A stretch of DNA of 20,245 nucleotides from JAVEDQ01 sp035468175 (GTDB lineage Bacteria > Actinomycetota > Actinomycetes > Frankiales > Frankiaceae), in assembly GCA_035468175.1 (NCBI GenBank), contig DATITC010000189.1, positions 1 through 20,245 on the forward strand. The letters run 5' to 3'. The notes under the pieces are model-generated. The model worked only from the letters and a program-made list of their open reading frames with translations. It ran no database searches and was not told the origin of the DNA. Position 1 is the stretch's first letter. Each line of letters begins with the position of its first letter. Of the stretch, positions 1 to 7,652 are shown in pieces. Made by a program: the position numbers and the translations under genes.

Positions 1-114
1 AGGACTACCGCCAGCACCAGGACTACCGCCAGCACCAGGACTACCGCCAGCACCAGGACTACCGCCAGCACCAGGACTACCGCCAGCACCAGGACTACCG
101 CCAGCACCAGGACT
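1..114. repeat. 18-bp tandem repeat, six exact copies plus a partial copy
   Basis: The unit AGGACTACCGCCAGCACC is repeated exactly from base 1 to 108, followed by a partial copy (AGGACTACC). The unit is a multiple of three and encodes GGSPGA on the minus strand in the transglycosylase tail, so copy-number changes keep the frame. The array touches the window edge and its full length is unknown. Confidence 0.97.
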
Positions 115-1500
115 ACCAGACCCGCCTGCGGTCGGCGGGGCCGAACCCGAGCTGCCGGGCTCGGGGTCCGCGTAGGGGAAGCCCGGGGCACCGGTGACCG
201 GTATGGAGACGCCGGGCGTGCCGGTGATCGCCGGCGGCAGGGCGAACCCACCGGTCGGCAGGCTGAGGTCGACCTGCGCCCCCGTGCCGTAGGCGTGCGC
301 CCAGGCGAGGACGGTGCGCACGTAGTCGGCGGACGGGTTGTAGGCAAAGACCGCGGCGGCCTGCTGCGCTGATTGGCCGAGGTCGCGGCCGGCTTGGCAC
401 AGGAAGCCCCCGGCGGCGAGGGAAGCGTCCCAGATGTTGTTCGGGTCGGCGACGCCGTCGCCGTTGCCGTTCCGGCCGAGCAACTTCCAGGTCCCGGGAA
501 CGAACTGCATCGGCCCGACCGCCCGGTCGAACTGAGCGTTGCCGTCGAGTCGCCCGCCATCGGTGTCAGGAAGGAGGGCAGTTCCCGGTACGGAGCCGTC
601 GAGGATCGGGCCGAGGATGGGCGGGGTCGCCGCACCGGCCGCGGTCAGGTGCTCGTTTCCGCTCCAGCTCCGGGCGTGGTTCGATTCGACCTTGCCGACA
701 CCGGCGAGCAGCGGCCAGGTCAGCTGGCAACCGGGCTCCTCGGCTGCGATGCGGTCGGCCGCCCTCTGATAGGCGAGCAGCACCGTGGACGGGATCGAGC
801 GGTCGCTGCCGCCGAGGGGTAGCCCGGCCGCGGCGGGGTTCGCCGTCGTGTCGAGCCCTGGCCTGCTCGTCCCGCCGGTCAGCCCACGGGCTGGGAGCAC
901 CGCTGGCGGCGGTCCGAGAGCCTTGAGCGAGAACAGGTCGCCCGGCAGCCCGCTTGGGTCGCTGCCGGATCCGATGGCGCCGGCGCTGGCCCCGACGAGC
1001 GCAGCCCAGGGGGCCGGGGCCCCCACGACCGGAGCCGCGACGGCCAGCGCGGCGAGGGCGGCCAGACCCAGCCGGCGGCCCGGCCCACGGACTGGACGGC
1101 GGGAGAACCGTGATCCGGAAAGGGCTGCTCCGTCGACCTCCTGCACGGCGGCCCGGCGGCGGACAGCATCGGCCGCCGAGCCCACCGTGGTGCCGACGGC
1201 AGCCACGGCGCCCGACGCTGCCGTCAGGACCGCACCGGTTCCGTCGGCCAACCCCTGCACCGCACGGGTCAGAGAGGCCCGGGACGCGCTGACTGCCCGG
1301 ATCGGAGCGGTGGCGAGCGCGGCCGCGCGAGCCCGCTCTTGCTCCTCGAGCATCTCGGCGGTGACCGCGCTGCGCTCGTTGATCAGGTCGTCGAGGTGGG
1401 CTTCGGCGTCCGCATCGGGGGCCTCGGACTGCCCCTCGTCGACGGGCAGCCACTGCAGACGTTCGTCGCCGGCGGCGTCACTACCGACGCGATCCGTCAC
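1..1500 (-). CDS. Membrane-anchored lytic transglycosylase with GGSPGA-repeat tail (3' end outside window)
   Basis: This is the minus-strand reading frame that stays open to the window edge, so the C-terminus is missing. Counting from the GTG at 1500, residues 1-130 are a charged/Ala-rich cytoplasmic part (helical ERSAVTAEMLEEQERARAAA stretch). A hydrophobic anchor follows at about 141-175 (RRLGLAALAALAVAAPVVG). The SLT/transglycosylase domain begins near 260 with GVGKVESNHAR, whose Glu (about residue 272) is the expected catalytic acid. It continues through AVGPMQFVPGTWK, NGDGVADPNNIWDAS and AVFAYNPSADYV, all typical of actinobacterial MltB/SLT_2 proteins. It should cleave peptidoglycan glycan strands outside the membrane. 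From about 460 the protein is Pro/Gly-rich and ends in six visible GGSPGA repeats. The start is uncertain: the frame is open to 1627 and other GTGs exist at 1515 and 1620; 1500 is preceded by GGGAG without normal spacing. The family call is strong; the exact N-terminus is not. Confidence 0.85.
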   Translation of the reverse strand, partial: MTDRVGSDAAGDERLQWLPVDEGQSEAPDADAEAHLDDLINERSAVTAEMLEEQERARAAALATAPIRAVSASRASLTRAVQGLADGTGAVLTAASGAVAAVGTTVGSAADAVRRRAAVQEVDGAALSGSRFSRRPVRGPGRRLGLAALAALAVAAPVVGAPAPWAALVGASAGAIGSGSDPSGLPGDLFSLKALGPPPAVLPARGLTGGTSRPGLDTTANPAAAGLPLGGSDRSIPSTVLLAYQRAADRIAAEEPGCQLTWPLLAGVGKVESNHARSWSGNEHLTAAGAATPPILGPILDGSVPGTALLPDTDGGRLDGNAQFDRAVGPMQFVPGTWKLLGRNGNGDGVADPNNIWDASLAAGGFLCQAGRDLGQSAQQAAAVFAYNPSADYVRTVLAWAHAYGTGAQVDLSLPTGGFALPPAITGTPGVSIPVTGAPGFPYADPEPGSSGSAPPTAGGSGSPGAGGSPGAGGSPGAGGSPGAGGSPGAGGSPGAGGSP

Positions 1501-1551
1501 CTCCCAGGCAGCCACCTGGCCGATGTTGCCAAAGTCCGGGGCTAACGCGAA

Positions 1552-1579
1552 AGCATTTCCCGAAAATCCGTCAGCATTT
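1552..1579 (-). promoter_or_regulatory. AAATGCT direct repeat, 21-bp spacing, upstream of transglycosylase gene
   Basis: AAATGCT (minus strand; AGCATTT on plus) occurs at 1552-1558 and again at 1573-1579, so the copies start exactly 21 bp apart, about two helical turns. They sit in an unusually A/T-rich patch between the DAG-kinase stop (1607) and the transglycosylase start. Such spacing suits a dimeric response-regulator site. This is inference: I recognise no named motif and no clear -10/-35. Confidence 0.3.
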
Positions 1580-1606
1580 GTCCGTTTTTCATCGGGGCGG
1601 CTGGGA

Positions 1607-2542
1607 CTACGGGAGGGCACGTGGGACTATCGGCACCGCGGTGCTCGGCACCAGCATCCGAAGAGCCGCAGGTGCGACGACGACCTCCGCCGGCAGGTCG
1701 GCCACGGGATCGCCGTCCGCATAGAGCTGGAACGGCCGGTCGGCGTCCACGACGAGGCGCCGGGCCTGCCGCACCGTGACGTGGCCGTCGTCGATGTGCC
1801 GCCCGGCGAACACCCTCGGAAGCTGCGTGAGGAAGTGCGGTCGACTGCTCTTCGCGGCCAGGACGATGTCGAGCAGGCCGTCCTCGAGGCTCGCCGTCGG
1901 CGCGTAGCGCATACCTCCGCCGTAGTACGGCGCGTTTCCCGCGGCGACCGACCAGCCGATGTGCTCGAACCGGTCCCCGTCGATCTCGACCGAGAAGCGG
2001 GCCGGCTGCCAGGTCAGGAGCGTCCGGAGCGCCGCATACGTGTAGACCTGCGAGCCGCGGATGATGCGGGTCCGGTTGGCGAGTACCTGGACGTCGGAGT
2101 CGAAGCCGACGCTCGCGATGCCGACGAAGTGGCGCCCGTTCGCCACGCCGAGATCCAGCTTGCGCTCGTCCGCCCCGGCCAGCGCCACCGCCGTGAGCAC
2201 CGGATCGGAGCCGACGCCCAGACTGCGCAGGAAGTCGTTGCCGCGGCCGCCGGGCAGCGCCGCGACCACCGTCCTGGACCGGGTGGAGGCGCCGGCCACG
2301 CGGCCGAGCAGCCCGTCGCCGCCGAAGGCGACCGCGACCCGGTCCTCGACCGCGGCGAGCTCAACCAGTTCGTCGGCGTGCTCGAGGCTCCGGGTGAGCT
2401 CGGTGCGGACGTCGGCGCCGCTGCGGCGGAGCGCCGCCTCCACGTCCGGCAGCAGCCGCAGAGGCCGTCCGCCGGCCGCCGAGGGGTTGACGATCAGCAG
2501 GTATCGCGTCTGCGTCCGAGCTGGGACCACCGAAGAACTCAC
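1607..2542 (-). CDS. Diacylglycerol kinase family lipid kinase (Rv2252-like)
   Basis: 311 aa. It should phosphorylate diacylglycerol or a related lipid to phosphatidate using ATP at the inner face of the membrane. Seen in the sequence: IVNPSAAGG near residues 17-25, the nucleotide-binding loop FGGDGLLGRVAG at 73-84, PGGRGNDF at 97-104, then FVGIASVGFDSD and YADGDPVADLPAEV in the C-terminal half, as in the DAGK_cat/YegS/DgkB family. The usual GGDGT is GGDGL here, which I believe is common in this actinobacterial branch. The GTG start at 2542 overlaps the TGA of the upstream flavoprotein gene in a GTGA, so the two are translationally coupled. The M. tuberculosis homologue Rv2252 is reported to be a DAG kinase linked to PIM synthesis and sits beside the same flavoprotein gene. 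The physiological substrate here is inferred. Confidence 0.9.
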   Translation of the reverse strand: MSSSVVPARTQTRYLLIVNPSAAGGRPLRLLPDVEAALRRSGADVRTELTRSLEHADELVELAAVEDRVAVAFGGDGLLGRVAGASTRSRTVVAALPGGRGNDFLRSLGVGSDPVLTAVALAGADERKLDLGVANGRHFVGIASVGFDSDVQVLANRTRIIRGSQVYTYAALRTLLTWQPARFSVEIDGDRFEHIGWSVAAGNAPYYGGGMRYAPTASLEDGLLDIVLAAKSSRPHFLTQLPRVFAGRHIDDGHVTVRQARRLVVDADRPFQLYADGDPVADLPAEVVVAPAALRMLVPSTAVPIVPRALP

Positions 2543-4221
2543 GGCACCAGCTTGCCGGGATTCAGGATGCCCGCGGGGTCGAGACACGCCTTGACGGCCC
2601 GCAGAGTCGCCACCCCGAGCTCCCCGACCTCTTGTTCCAACCAGGGAAGGTGATCGGCGCCGACCGCGTGGTGGTGGGTCAGGGTGGCGCCCGCGTTCAT
2701 CAGGGCGTCCGTCGCCGCTTTCTTGGCCGTCTCCCATTGCACCAGGGAGGCTTCGGGGTCGTCGGCCTGCCGGGCGAGCACCGTGAAGTACAACGACGCA
2801 CCGGTTGCGTACACGTGCGAGACGTGGCACATCACCAGTGCCGTTTCCCCCCGGGCCGCGAAAGCTCTGTGCAGCGCGTCGCGGACGGCGTCGTGCACCG
2901 GCACCAGCTGGGACCACGAGGTGGCGGTCTCCAAGGTCTCCACCAGCACGCCGGCGTCGAGCAGGTCATCGCGCAGATGTGGCCCGGAGAAGCGACCCTT
3001 CTCCCACGAAGCGCCGGCCCCCTGGCCGATGTAGAGCCCTCCCGCGGTGCGCAGGAGAGCAGCGGTGCGCTTGCGCCGCGCCGCGATCACTTCGCGGTCG
3101 CCCTCCCAGCCGAGGACGGCCAGGCAGTTCCGCCCCCGCAGCCGCAGGTAGGCGGGTCCGACGCCCCGGTCGTGTCCGGACAGCGCCAGCCCGGCGCGCG
3201 TCTCGTCGACGTCGGAGAGCCGACAGACGTCGCCGGCCGCGTCGGCTTGGCGAAGGGTCCGGAACGCGTCCGCCCCCTCGGCGAAGGAGCGGAAGAACCA
3301 GGCCTCGTAACGCCGGGCGGCCGGGGCACGTCGCACGCGCAGCGTCAGCTCGGTCAGGACCCCGAACGCGCCTTCGCTGCCGACGACGAGCTGCCGCAGG
3401 TCGGGCCCGGCCGCACTGCGGATGGCCCGGCCCAGCACCAGCTCACCGGCGGGGGTGGCGGCCCGCAGCCCCACCACCAGCTCGTCGCTGCGGCCGAAGC
3501 CGGTGGAGGCCTGGCCGGCGGACCGGGTGGCGACGTACCCGCCGAGACTCGCCTGCTCGTAGGACTGCGGGAAGTGGCCGAGGGTGAACCCGCAGTCCCG
3601 CAGCAGCTGTTCCGCAGCCGGACCGCGCACGCCTGGCTGGAAGGTCGCCAGCTCCGAGTACGGGTCCAGGTGCAGAAGCTGATCGAGCCGGCTGAGATCC
3701 AGCGTCACGACCGCGGCGAAGCGGCCCCGCAGCGGCTCGACCCCTCCGACGACGCTGGTCCCTCCCCCGAACGGCACGACGGCCACCTGCGCGTCGGCGC
3801 AGACCCGCAGGACCGCTGCCACGGCGTCGGCATCGGCGGGGACCACCACCGCGTCGGGCGCTCCCCCGGCATCACCGGAACGGCGGCGCACCAGGTCGCG
3901 GTAGGACTTGCCACCGGCGTGCGCGATCCGCGTCTCCGGGTCGTCGACCACCTCGGCCACCTCGGCCAACCGCACGCGGACCTCGTCCAGAAGCCGTGAC
4001 GGCGGGAGGCGCATCTGGTCGAGGGGCACGGGGAGCCGGAGCGGGGCGTCCTCGGCCAGACCGATCTCCCGACGCAGGAAGACCCGGCCGGACGACGGAA
4101 GCCCCTTCGTGGTCCGCGCCGAAGGGTTGTCACCCCACGCGTTCCACGGGGTCCGGAGCTCGACCGCCCGCGCGGCTGAGGCGCCGCCCGCGCCAGCCGA
4201 ACCCCCCGACTTCGCAACCAT
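2539..4221 (-). CDS. FAD-binding oxidase, alkylglycerone-phosphate synthase-like (Rv2251-like)
   Basis: 560 aa. An FAD_binding_4 (PCMH/VAO-type) domain covers about residues 120-300: PDAVVVPADADAVAAVLR, VVPFGGGTSVVGG (149-160), FPQSYEQASLGGYVATRSAG (217-236), STGFGR and VGSEGAFGVLTE (280-291). The C-terminal FAD-oxidase domain carries THHHAVG with a triple His at 516-518, and ends DPAGILNPGKL. The segment around residues 217-244 and the triple His are the signature of alkyl-DHAP synthase (AGPS), which exchanges the acyl group of acyl-DHAP for a fatty alcohol in ether-lipid synthesis. Whether the bacterial protein does this is not shown here. The ATG at 4221 has GAGGGG 8-9 nt upstream. It overlaps the DAG-kinase gene by GTGA and is divergent from the TetR gene across only 37 bp. 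Alternative: a D-lactate/glycolate-type flavoprotein. Confidence 0.88.
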   Translation of the reverse strand: MVAKSGGSAGAGGASAARAVELRTPWNAWGDNPSARTTKGLPSSGRVFLRREIGLAEDAPLRLPVPLDQMRLPPSRLLDEVRVRLAEVAEVVDDPETRIAHAGGKSYRDLVRRRSGDAGGAPDAVVVPADADAVAAVLRVCADAQVAVVPFGGGTSVVGGVEPLRGRFAAVVTLDLSRLDQLLHLDPYSELATFQPGVRGPAAEQLLRDCGFTLGHFPQSYEQASLGGYVATRSAGQASTGFGRSDELVVGLRAATPAGELVLGRAIRSAAGPDLRQLVVGSEGAFGVLTELTLRVRRAPAARRYEAWFFRSFAEGADAFRTLRQADAAGDVCRLSDVDETRAGLALSGHDRGVGPAYLRLRGRNCLAVLGWEGDREVIAARRKRTAALLRTAGGLYIGQGAGASWEKGRFSGPHLRDDLLDAGVLVETLETATSWSQLVPVHDAVRDALHRAFAARGETALVMCHVSHVYATGASLYFTVLARQADDPEASLVQWETAKKAATDALMNAGATLTHHHAVGADHLPWLEQEVGELGVATLRAVKACLDPAGILNPGKLVP

Positions 4222-4258
4222 CGGTGCGTCCCCTCGGCCCCGTTGTACGGTGTGACAA
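4222..4258. promoter_or_regulatory. Divergent promoter between flavoprotein and TetR genes; leaderless TetR start
   Basis: Only 37 bp separate the two start codons, so both promoters and any operator must lie here or run into the coding regions. On the plus strand TACGGT (4246-4251) fits a TANNNT -10 box, and transcription beginning about 7 nt later would start at or next to the ATG at 4259, with no room for a ribosome site: a leaderless mRNA. TTGTACGGTGTGACAA (4243-4258) has weak TTGT/ACAA symmetry and could be part of the TetR operator. No convincing -35 is visible. Confidence 0.45.
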
Positions 4259-4873
4259 ATGGCGTCGCAACGTAACACGATTCTGCGGGCCGCCGCCGAG
4301 GAGGTGGCGGCCGTCGGCCTGCGCCGGACGACGCTCACCGACGTCGCCCGGCGGGCCGGCGTCTCACGGATGACGGTGTACCGGGAGTACGGAGACGCCG
4401 CTGCCCTGTTCCGGGCTTTGCTGACCGAGTCGATCGGCCAGGTCGTCTTCGGTGCCGAGGTGGACGTCCGGGGACTGCCGACGGCGCGGGAGCGGATCGT
4501 CGAAAGCGCCGCCCTGAGCGTCGAGCGCCTCTCCGAGCACCCGATGATGCGGCGCGTCCTCGAACTCGATCCCGAGCTGCTGCTGCCCTTCGTCACCGAC
4601 CGGTTCGGCTCCGGGCAGCGCCTCGCTCTCGAGCACGTCCGGGGTCAACTCCGCGCCGGGATGGACGAGGGCTCGATCCGCCCGCTCGACGTCGGTCCCG
4701 CCGCCCGGTTGATCCTGCTCACCGCCCAGTCGGTGATCTTCTCCACCCGCATCGTCGAGAGCGAGGGCTCCCCCGCCCCGTCCTCAACCGAGGCGGCGGA
4801 AACCGATTCGTCGGCCCACCTGGGCGAACACCTGCGTTGGATGCTCGACGCCTATCTGAGGAGCCCCGCATGA
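4259..4873 (+). CDS. TetR family transcriptional regulator (Rv2250c-like)
   Basis: 204 aa. The N-terminal TetR_N domain has the helix-turn-helix TLTDVARRAGVSRMTVYREY at residues 25-44, followed by an all-helical ligand-binding domain with no recognisable ligand signature. It probably represses itself, the downstream glpD and the divergent flavoprotein/DAG-kinase pair, because all share the 37-bp control region; that is inference from position. Its TGA overlaps the ATG of glpD (ATGA at 4870-4873). The M. tuberculosis cluster Rv2249c-Rv2252 has a TetR gene in the same place. The ligand might be a lipid or acyl-CoA, but nothing in the sequence proves it. Confidence 0.92.
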   Translation: MASQRNTILRAAAEEVAAVGLRRTTLTDVARRAGVSRMTVYREYGDAAALFRALLTESIGQVVFGAEVDVRGLPTARERIVESAALSVERLSEHPMMRRVLELDPELLLPFVTDRFGSGQRLALEHVRGQLRAGMDEGSIRPLDVGPAARLILLTAQSVIFSTRIVESEGSPAPSSTEAAETDSSAHLGEHLRWMLDAYLRSPA

Positions 4874-6462
4874 CCTCACTCCGCGGCCGCGCCGGGAACG
4901 ACAGCGGCCTCCCAGCACCTGTGCATTCCGATCGGCTGACCGCCGCTCGACGGAGCCAGGACCTCGAGCGTCTCCCCGACGCCCCGGTCGACGTCCTCGT
5001 CGTGGGCGGTGGCGTGACCGGGGTCGGCGTCGCGCTCGACGCGGTGACCCGCGGCCTGTCGGTGGCCCTGGTCGAGCGCCACGACCTGGCGTTCGGTACC
5101 AGCCGCTGGAGCAGCAAGCTGATCCACGGCGGCCTTCGTTACCTGGCGACCGGTGACGTCCACCTGGCCTACGAGAGCGCCCGCGAACGCTCCGCGTTGA
5201 TGAGCACGATCGCGCCCCATCTGGTGCGTCCGCTGCCGTTCCTGCTGCCGTTCCCCGCCTCGGCCTCGCACGCTGACCGGCTGAAGCTCATGGCGGCGGC
5301 CCGCGCCGGCGAGGCGCTCCGGGTCGCAGCCCGCACCGAGCACGGCCTGCTGCCGGCGCCCCGGCACCTCGGCCGCGAGGAGACCCTCCGCTGGGTGCCG
5401 GCGCTGCGGCGGGACGGGTTCAGCGGATCCATGATCTCGTGGGACGGACAGCTCGAGGACGACGCGCGGTTGGTCGTGGCACTCGCTCGCACCGCGGCTG
5501 CCTACGGGGCGCGCATCCTGACCTACACGAGTGCGCTGTCCCTGCGGGGAGACGGTGCGACGCTGCGCGACGAGCGGACCGGCGAAACCGTGGAGGTCAC
5601 CGCCCGCGCGGTCGTCAACGCCACCGGCGTCTGGGCCGACACCCTCGAGCCCGAGGTGCAGCTGCGCCCCTCCAAGGGCACGCACGTGGTGCTGCGGGCC
5701 TCGTCGCTCGGCTTCCCGAGCGCCGCCCTGTTCGCCCAGGTCCCGGGGGAATCCAACCGCTACGTGTTCGCCCTGCCGCACCCCGACGGCACACTGCACG
5801 TCGGCCTGACCGACGACCCGATCGACGAACGGCCGGACGTGCCCACCGCCACCGAGGACGAGGTGCGCTTCCTGCTCGACACGTTGTCCCCACTTCTCTC
5901 GCGGCGGCTGACGACCGACGATGTCATCGGCAGCTTCGCCGGCCTCCGGCCGCTGGTCGCCGGCGCCGACCCGAGCCGCCGAACTGCTGACCTCTCCCGT
6001 CGGCACCTGGTCCACCGCAGCGCCGACGGCGTCGTGACGGTGGTCGGTGGCAAGCTCACCACCTACCGCAAGATGGCCGAGGACACCGTCGACGCGCTCG
6101 GCCTCACCGAGCAGCCGTGCCGGACCCGTCAGGTACCCACGGTGGGTGCCGCGCCCCGGGACAGCCTGGCCGGGGTGGATGCGCCGCAGCGCCTCGTCCG
6201 CCGCTACGGAACCGAAGCACCCGCTCTCGCCGCCCTGGCCGCGACGGATCGATCGCTGGCCGAGCCGGTGGCGGCGGAGGTGCTCGGCGCCGAACTCGCG
6301 TGGGGCGTGTTGGCCGAGGGCGCCCTCACCGTCGAGGACCTGCTCGAACGACGCACGCGGCTCAGCTTCGTCCCCTCCGAGATGGAGGCGGCCCGCCCCG
6401 CCGCCGAGCGCATCCTCGAGCGCTACGGCGCATCGGTCAGCCCGGCCGTCGCGCTCGGCTGA
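4870..6462 (+). CDS. glpD: Glycerol-3-phosphate dehydrogenase, FAD-dependent
   Basis: 530 aa. It oxidises sn-glycerol 3-phosphate to dihydroxyacetone phosphate at the membrane and passes electrons to quinone. The dinucleotide fold VLVVGGGVTGVGVALDA is at residues 42-58, the family signature GTSRWSSKLIHGGLRYL at 76-92, and further conserved blocks are WDGQLEDDARLV, VVNATGVWAD, RPSKGTHVV, LPHPDGTLHVGLTD and VVGGKLTTYRKMAE. A DAO_C-like helical domain forms the C-terminus. The length agrees with GlpD. The ATG at 4870 is chosen because GAGGAG lies 7-12 nt upstream and it overlaps the TetR stop; an in-frame ATG at 4837 would overlap the regulator more. Its product DHAP is the backbone precursor used by acyl-DHAP/ether-lipid chemistry, which links it to the divergent flavoprotein. 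Confidence 0.95.
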   Translation: MTSLRGRAGNDSGLPAPVHSDRLTAARRSQDLERLPDAPVDVLVVGGGVTGVGVALDAVTRGLSVALVERHDLAFGTSRWSSKLIHGGLRYLATGDVHLAYESARERSALMSTIAPHLVRPLPFLLPFPASASHADRLKLMAAARAGEALRVAARTEHGLLPAPRHLGREETLRWVPALRRDGFSGSMISWDGQLEDDARLVVALARTAAAYGARILTYTSALSLRGDGATLRDERTGETVEVTARAVVNATGVWADTLEPEVQLRPSKGTHVVLRASSLGFPSAALFAQVPGESNRYVFALPHPDGTLHVGLTDDPIDERPDVPTATEDEVRFLLDTLSPLLSRRLTTDDVIGSFAGLRPLVAGADPSRRTADLSRRHLVHRSADGVVTVVGGKLTTYRKMAEDTVDALGLTEQPCRTRQVPTVGAAPRDSLAGVDAPQRLVRRYGTEAPALAALAATDRSLAEPVAAEVLGAELAWGVLAEGALTVEDLLERRTRLSFVPSEMEAARPAAERILERYGASVSPAVALG

Positions 6463-6472
6463 GACGGTTTGC

Positions 6473-7114
6473 TCAGACGGTCCGCTCCTGGCGCGCCAGA
6501 AAGGGCGACGGAGCTCCGAAGACCAGGTCGACATCGGCGTACAGGCCGTCCCGGATGTCGGAGATGTCGAGGTGCTCGAGCAGCAGCAGGCTGGCTCGCG
6601 GCGGCCAGAACACCATCTCCAGCCACACCGTCTTCGCCTCACCCGCGAAGGCGGCCCGGTCCGGCGGGGTCGATTGGGCCCACAACGCGGTCGGATGGTG
6701 AGCGGCGACGACCTTGAAGTCGGGGCTTCCCCCGCTACAGGTGGGGTCCACCGACGTGGCGCCGGCGAGTCGTGCGCCGAGGCCCATGCCGGGCTCCTCC
6801 GCCACGAGGATCAGGTCCCCGGGCCCGCCGACCGGGCTCGGGCCGGAACAGGCGACTGCGGTCGCTCGGGCACCACTGCGCTCGTCCCCGGCCCAGCCGA
6901 TGCCGGACACGACCCAGCCGACCGGTAGAGGGCGTGGAACCCAGACCGGTACCTGGGCCGCGGCGGCAAGATGCAGCAGTGCGGCTTCTGAGGTCACGGG
7001 CGCGGTGTGGAACGGCAGCACGTCCCCGTGCCGCTCGCACTGCCACGAACTCGACCACAGGCCGGGCGGCTTGACCGACGACAAGCAGCGCGGACACGCG
7101 GGTGCGACACCCAT
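6473..7114 (-). CDS. DUF6758 family protein with N-terminal zinc-ribbon-like motif
   Basis: 213 aa, convergent with glpD across a 10-bp gap. I recognise the actinobacterial DUF6758 family from CPRCLSSVKPPGLWSSSWQC, VPVWVPRPLPVGWVVSG, ERSGARATAVACSGPSPVGG, VAEEPGMGLGARLAG and LLLLEHLDISDIRDG. The N-terminus carries C7-x2-C10 and C26-x2-H29, a probable single-zinc ribbon; no catalytic motif is visible and the function is unknown. The ATG at 7114 is well supported by GAGGAGG about 5 nt upstream; longer in-frame starts lack this. It is divergent from the Nudix gene. Confidence 0.85.
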   Translation of the reverse strand: MGVAPACPRCLSSVKPPGLWSSSWQCERHGDVLPFHTAPVTSEAALLHLAAAAQVPVWVPRPLPVGWVVSGIGWAGDERSGARATAVACSGPSPVGGPGDLILVAEEPGMGLGARLAGATSVDPTCSGGSPDFKVVAAHHPTALWAQSTPPDRAAFAGEAKTVWLEMVFWPPRASLLLLEHLDISDIRDGLYADVDLVFGAPSPFLARQERTV

Positions 7115-7164
7115 GCAGCCTCCTCGGCGAACCTGAACCCGAGTCCGAGACAACGGTGCGGCCC

Positions 7165-7194
7165 GAGCAGCACCTTGGTCAAGTCCTGCTGCTC
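7165..7194. promoter_or_regulatory. Nested inverted repeat upstream of Nudix gene
   Basis: GAGCAGCA (7165-7172) and TGCTGCTC (7187-7194) are perfect 8-bp inverted arms. The 14-bp spacer contains a second small palindrome, CTTG-GT-CAAG. It sits 29 bp before the Nudix ATG, in the 109-bp divergent region shared with the DUF6758 gene. It could be an operator or a hairpin in the Nudix leader. No regulator is assigned. Confidence 0.4.
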
Positions 7195-7223
7195 CGTCCG
7201 TCGCCGCCCGGCAGACTGCAGCG

Positions 7224-7652
7224 ATGCCGATCCGCTGCGTGGGTGCCGTCGTGACCGACAGCCGGGGGCGCATTTTGCTCGTCCAACGGGCGAACGAGCC
7301 GGGGCGCGGGTTGTGGTCGCTCCCCGGCGGCCGGGTCGAACCTGGCGAAACCGACGAACAGGCCGTCGTCCGCGAGGTGGCCGAGGAGACCGGGCTCACC
7401 GTCGAGGTGGGCCGTCTTGTCGGCCGGGTGCAGATCGACGATTACGACGTCGGCGACTACTCGTGTCGAGTGGTGGACGGGGACGGAACCGGCGGCAACG
7501 CCACCGCAGAGACCGCTGTGGCCGCGGCATCCGACGCGCTCGACGCCGGCTACCTCGACCCTCGCACCGTTCCGACGACTCCACGGCTGGTGGAAATCCT
7601 CACCAGTTGGGGGGTGCTACCACCCGCGGCCGATAGCGTCGGCGAACCGTAA
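7224..7652 (+). CDS. Nudix (MutT-like) hydrolase
   Basis: 142 aa. Nudix enzymes hydrolyse nucleoside diphosphates linked to another moiety. The Nudix box is complete: G36-x5-E42-x7-R50-E51-V-A-E54-E55-T-G57-L58, supplying the metal-binding Glu residues. It is preceded by GAVVTDSRGRILLVQRANEPGRGLWSLPGG, typical of MutT/NUDT-type proteins that begin with a strand and the WSLPGG turn. The C-terminal half (YDVGDYSCRVV, AAASDALDAGYLDP) is consistent with the fold, but the substrate cannot be inferred. No strong ribosome site precedes the ATG at 7224. An inverted repeat lies just upstream. It is a single gene, not obviously part of an operon. Confidence 0.93.
   Translation: MPIRCVGAVVTDSRGRILLVQRANEPGRGLWSLPGGRVEPGETDEQAVVREVAEETGLTVEVGRLVGRVQIDDYDVGDYSCRVVDGDGTGGNATAETAVAAASDALDAGYLDPRTVPTTPRLVEILTSWGVLPPAADSVGEP

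Noticed and set aside
1..114. Tandem array considered as a CRISPR or intergenic satellite
   Set aside because: There are no spacers between units, the unit is 18 bp, and it is in frame with the transglycosylase coding sequence.
785..2653. Long plus-strand open frame of 622 codons across the transglycosylase and DAG-kinase genes
   Set aside because: It is antisense to two recognised protein families, lacks any domain, is Ala/Arg/Pro-rich and reflects GC-rich third-position bias.
2632..3999. Plus-strand open frame of 455 codons inside the flavoprotein gene
   Set aside because: Antisense shadow of the FAD-binding domain; no family, no ribosome site.
4876..6642. Minus-strand open frame of 588 codons opposite glpD
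   Set aside because: Mirror of a well-conserved glpD sequence; no recognisable domain.
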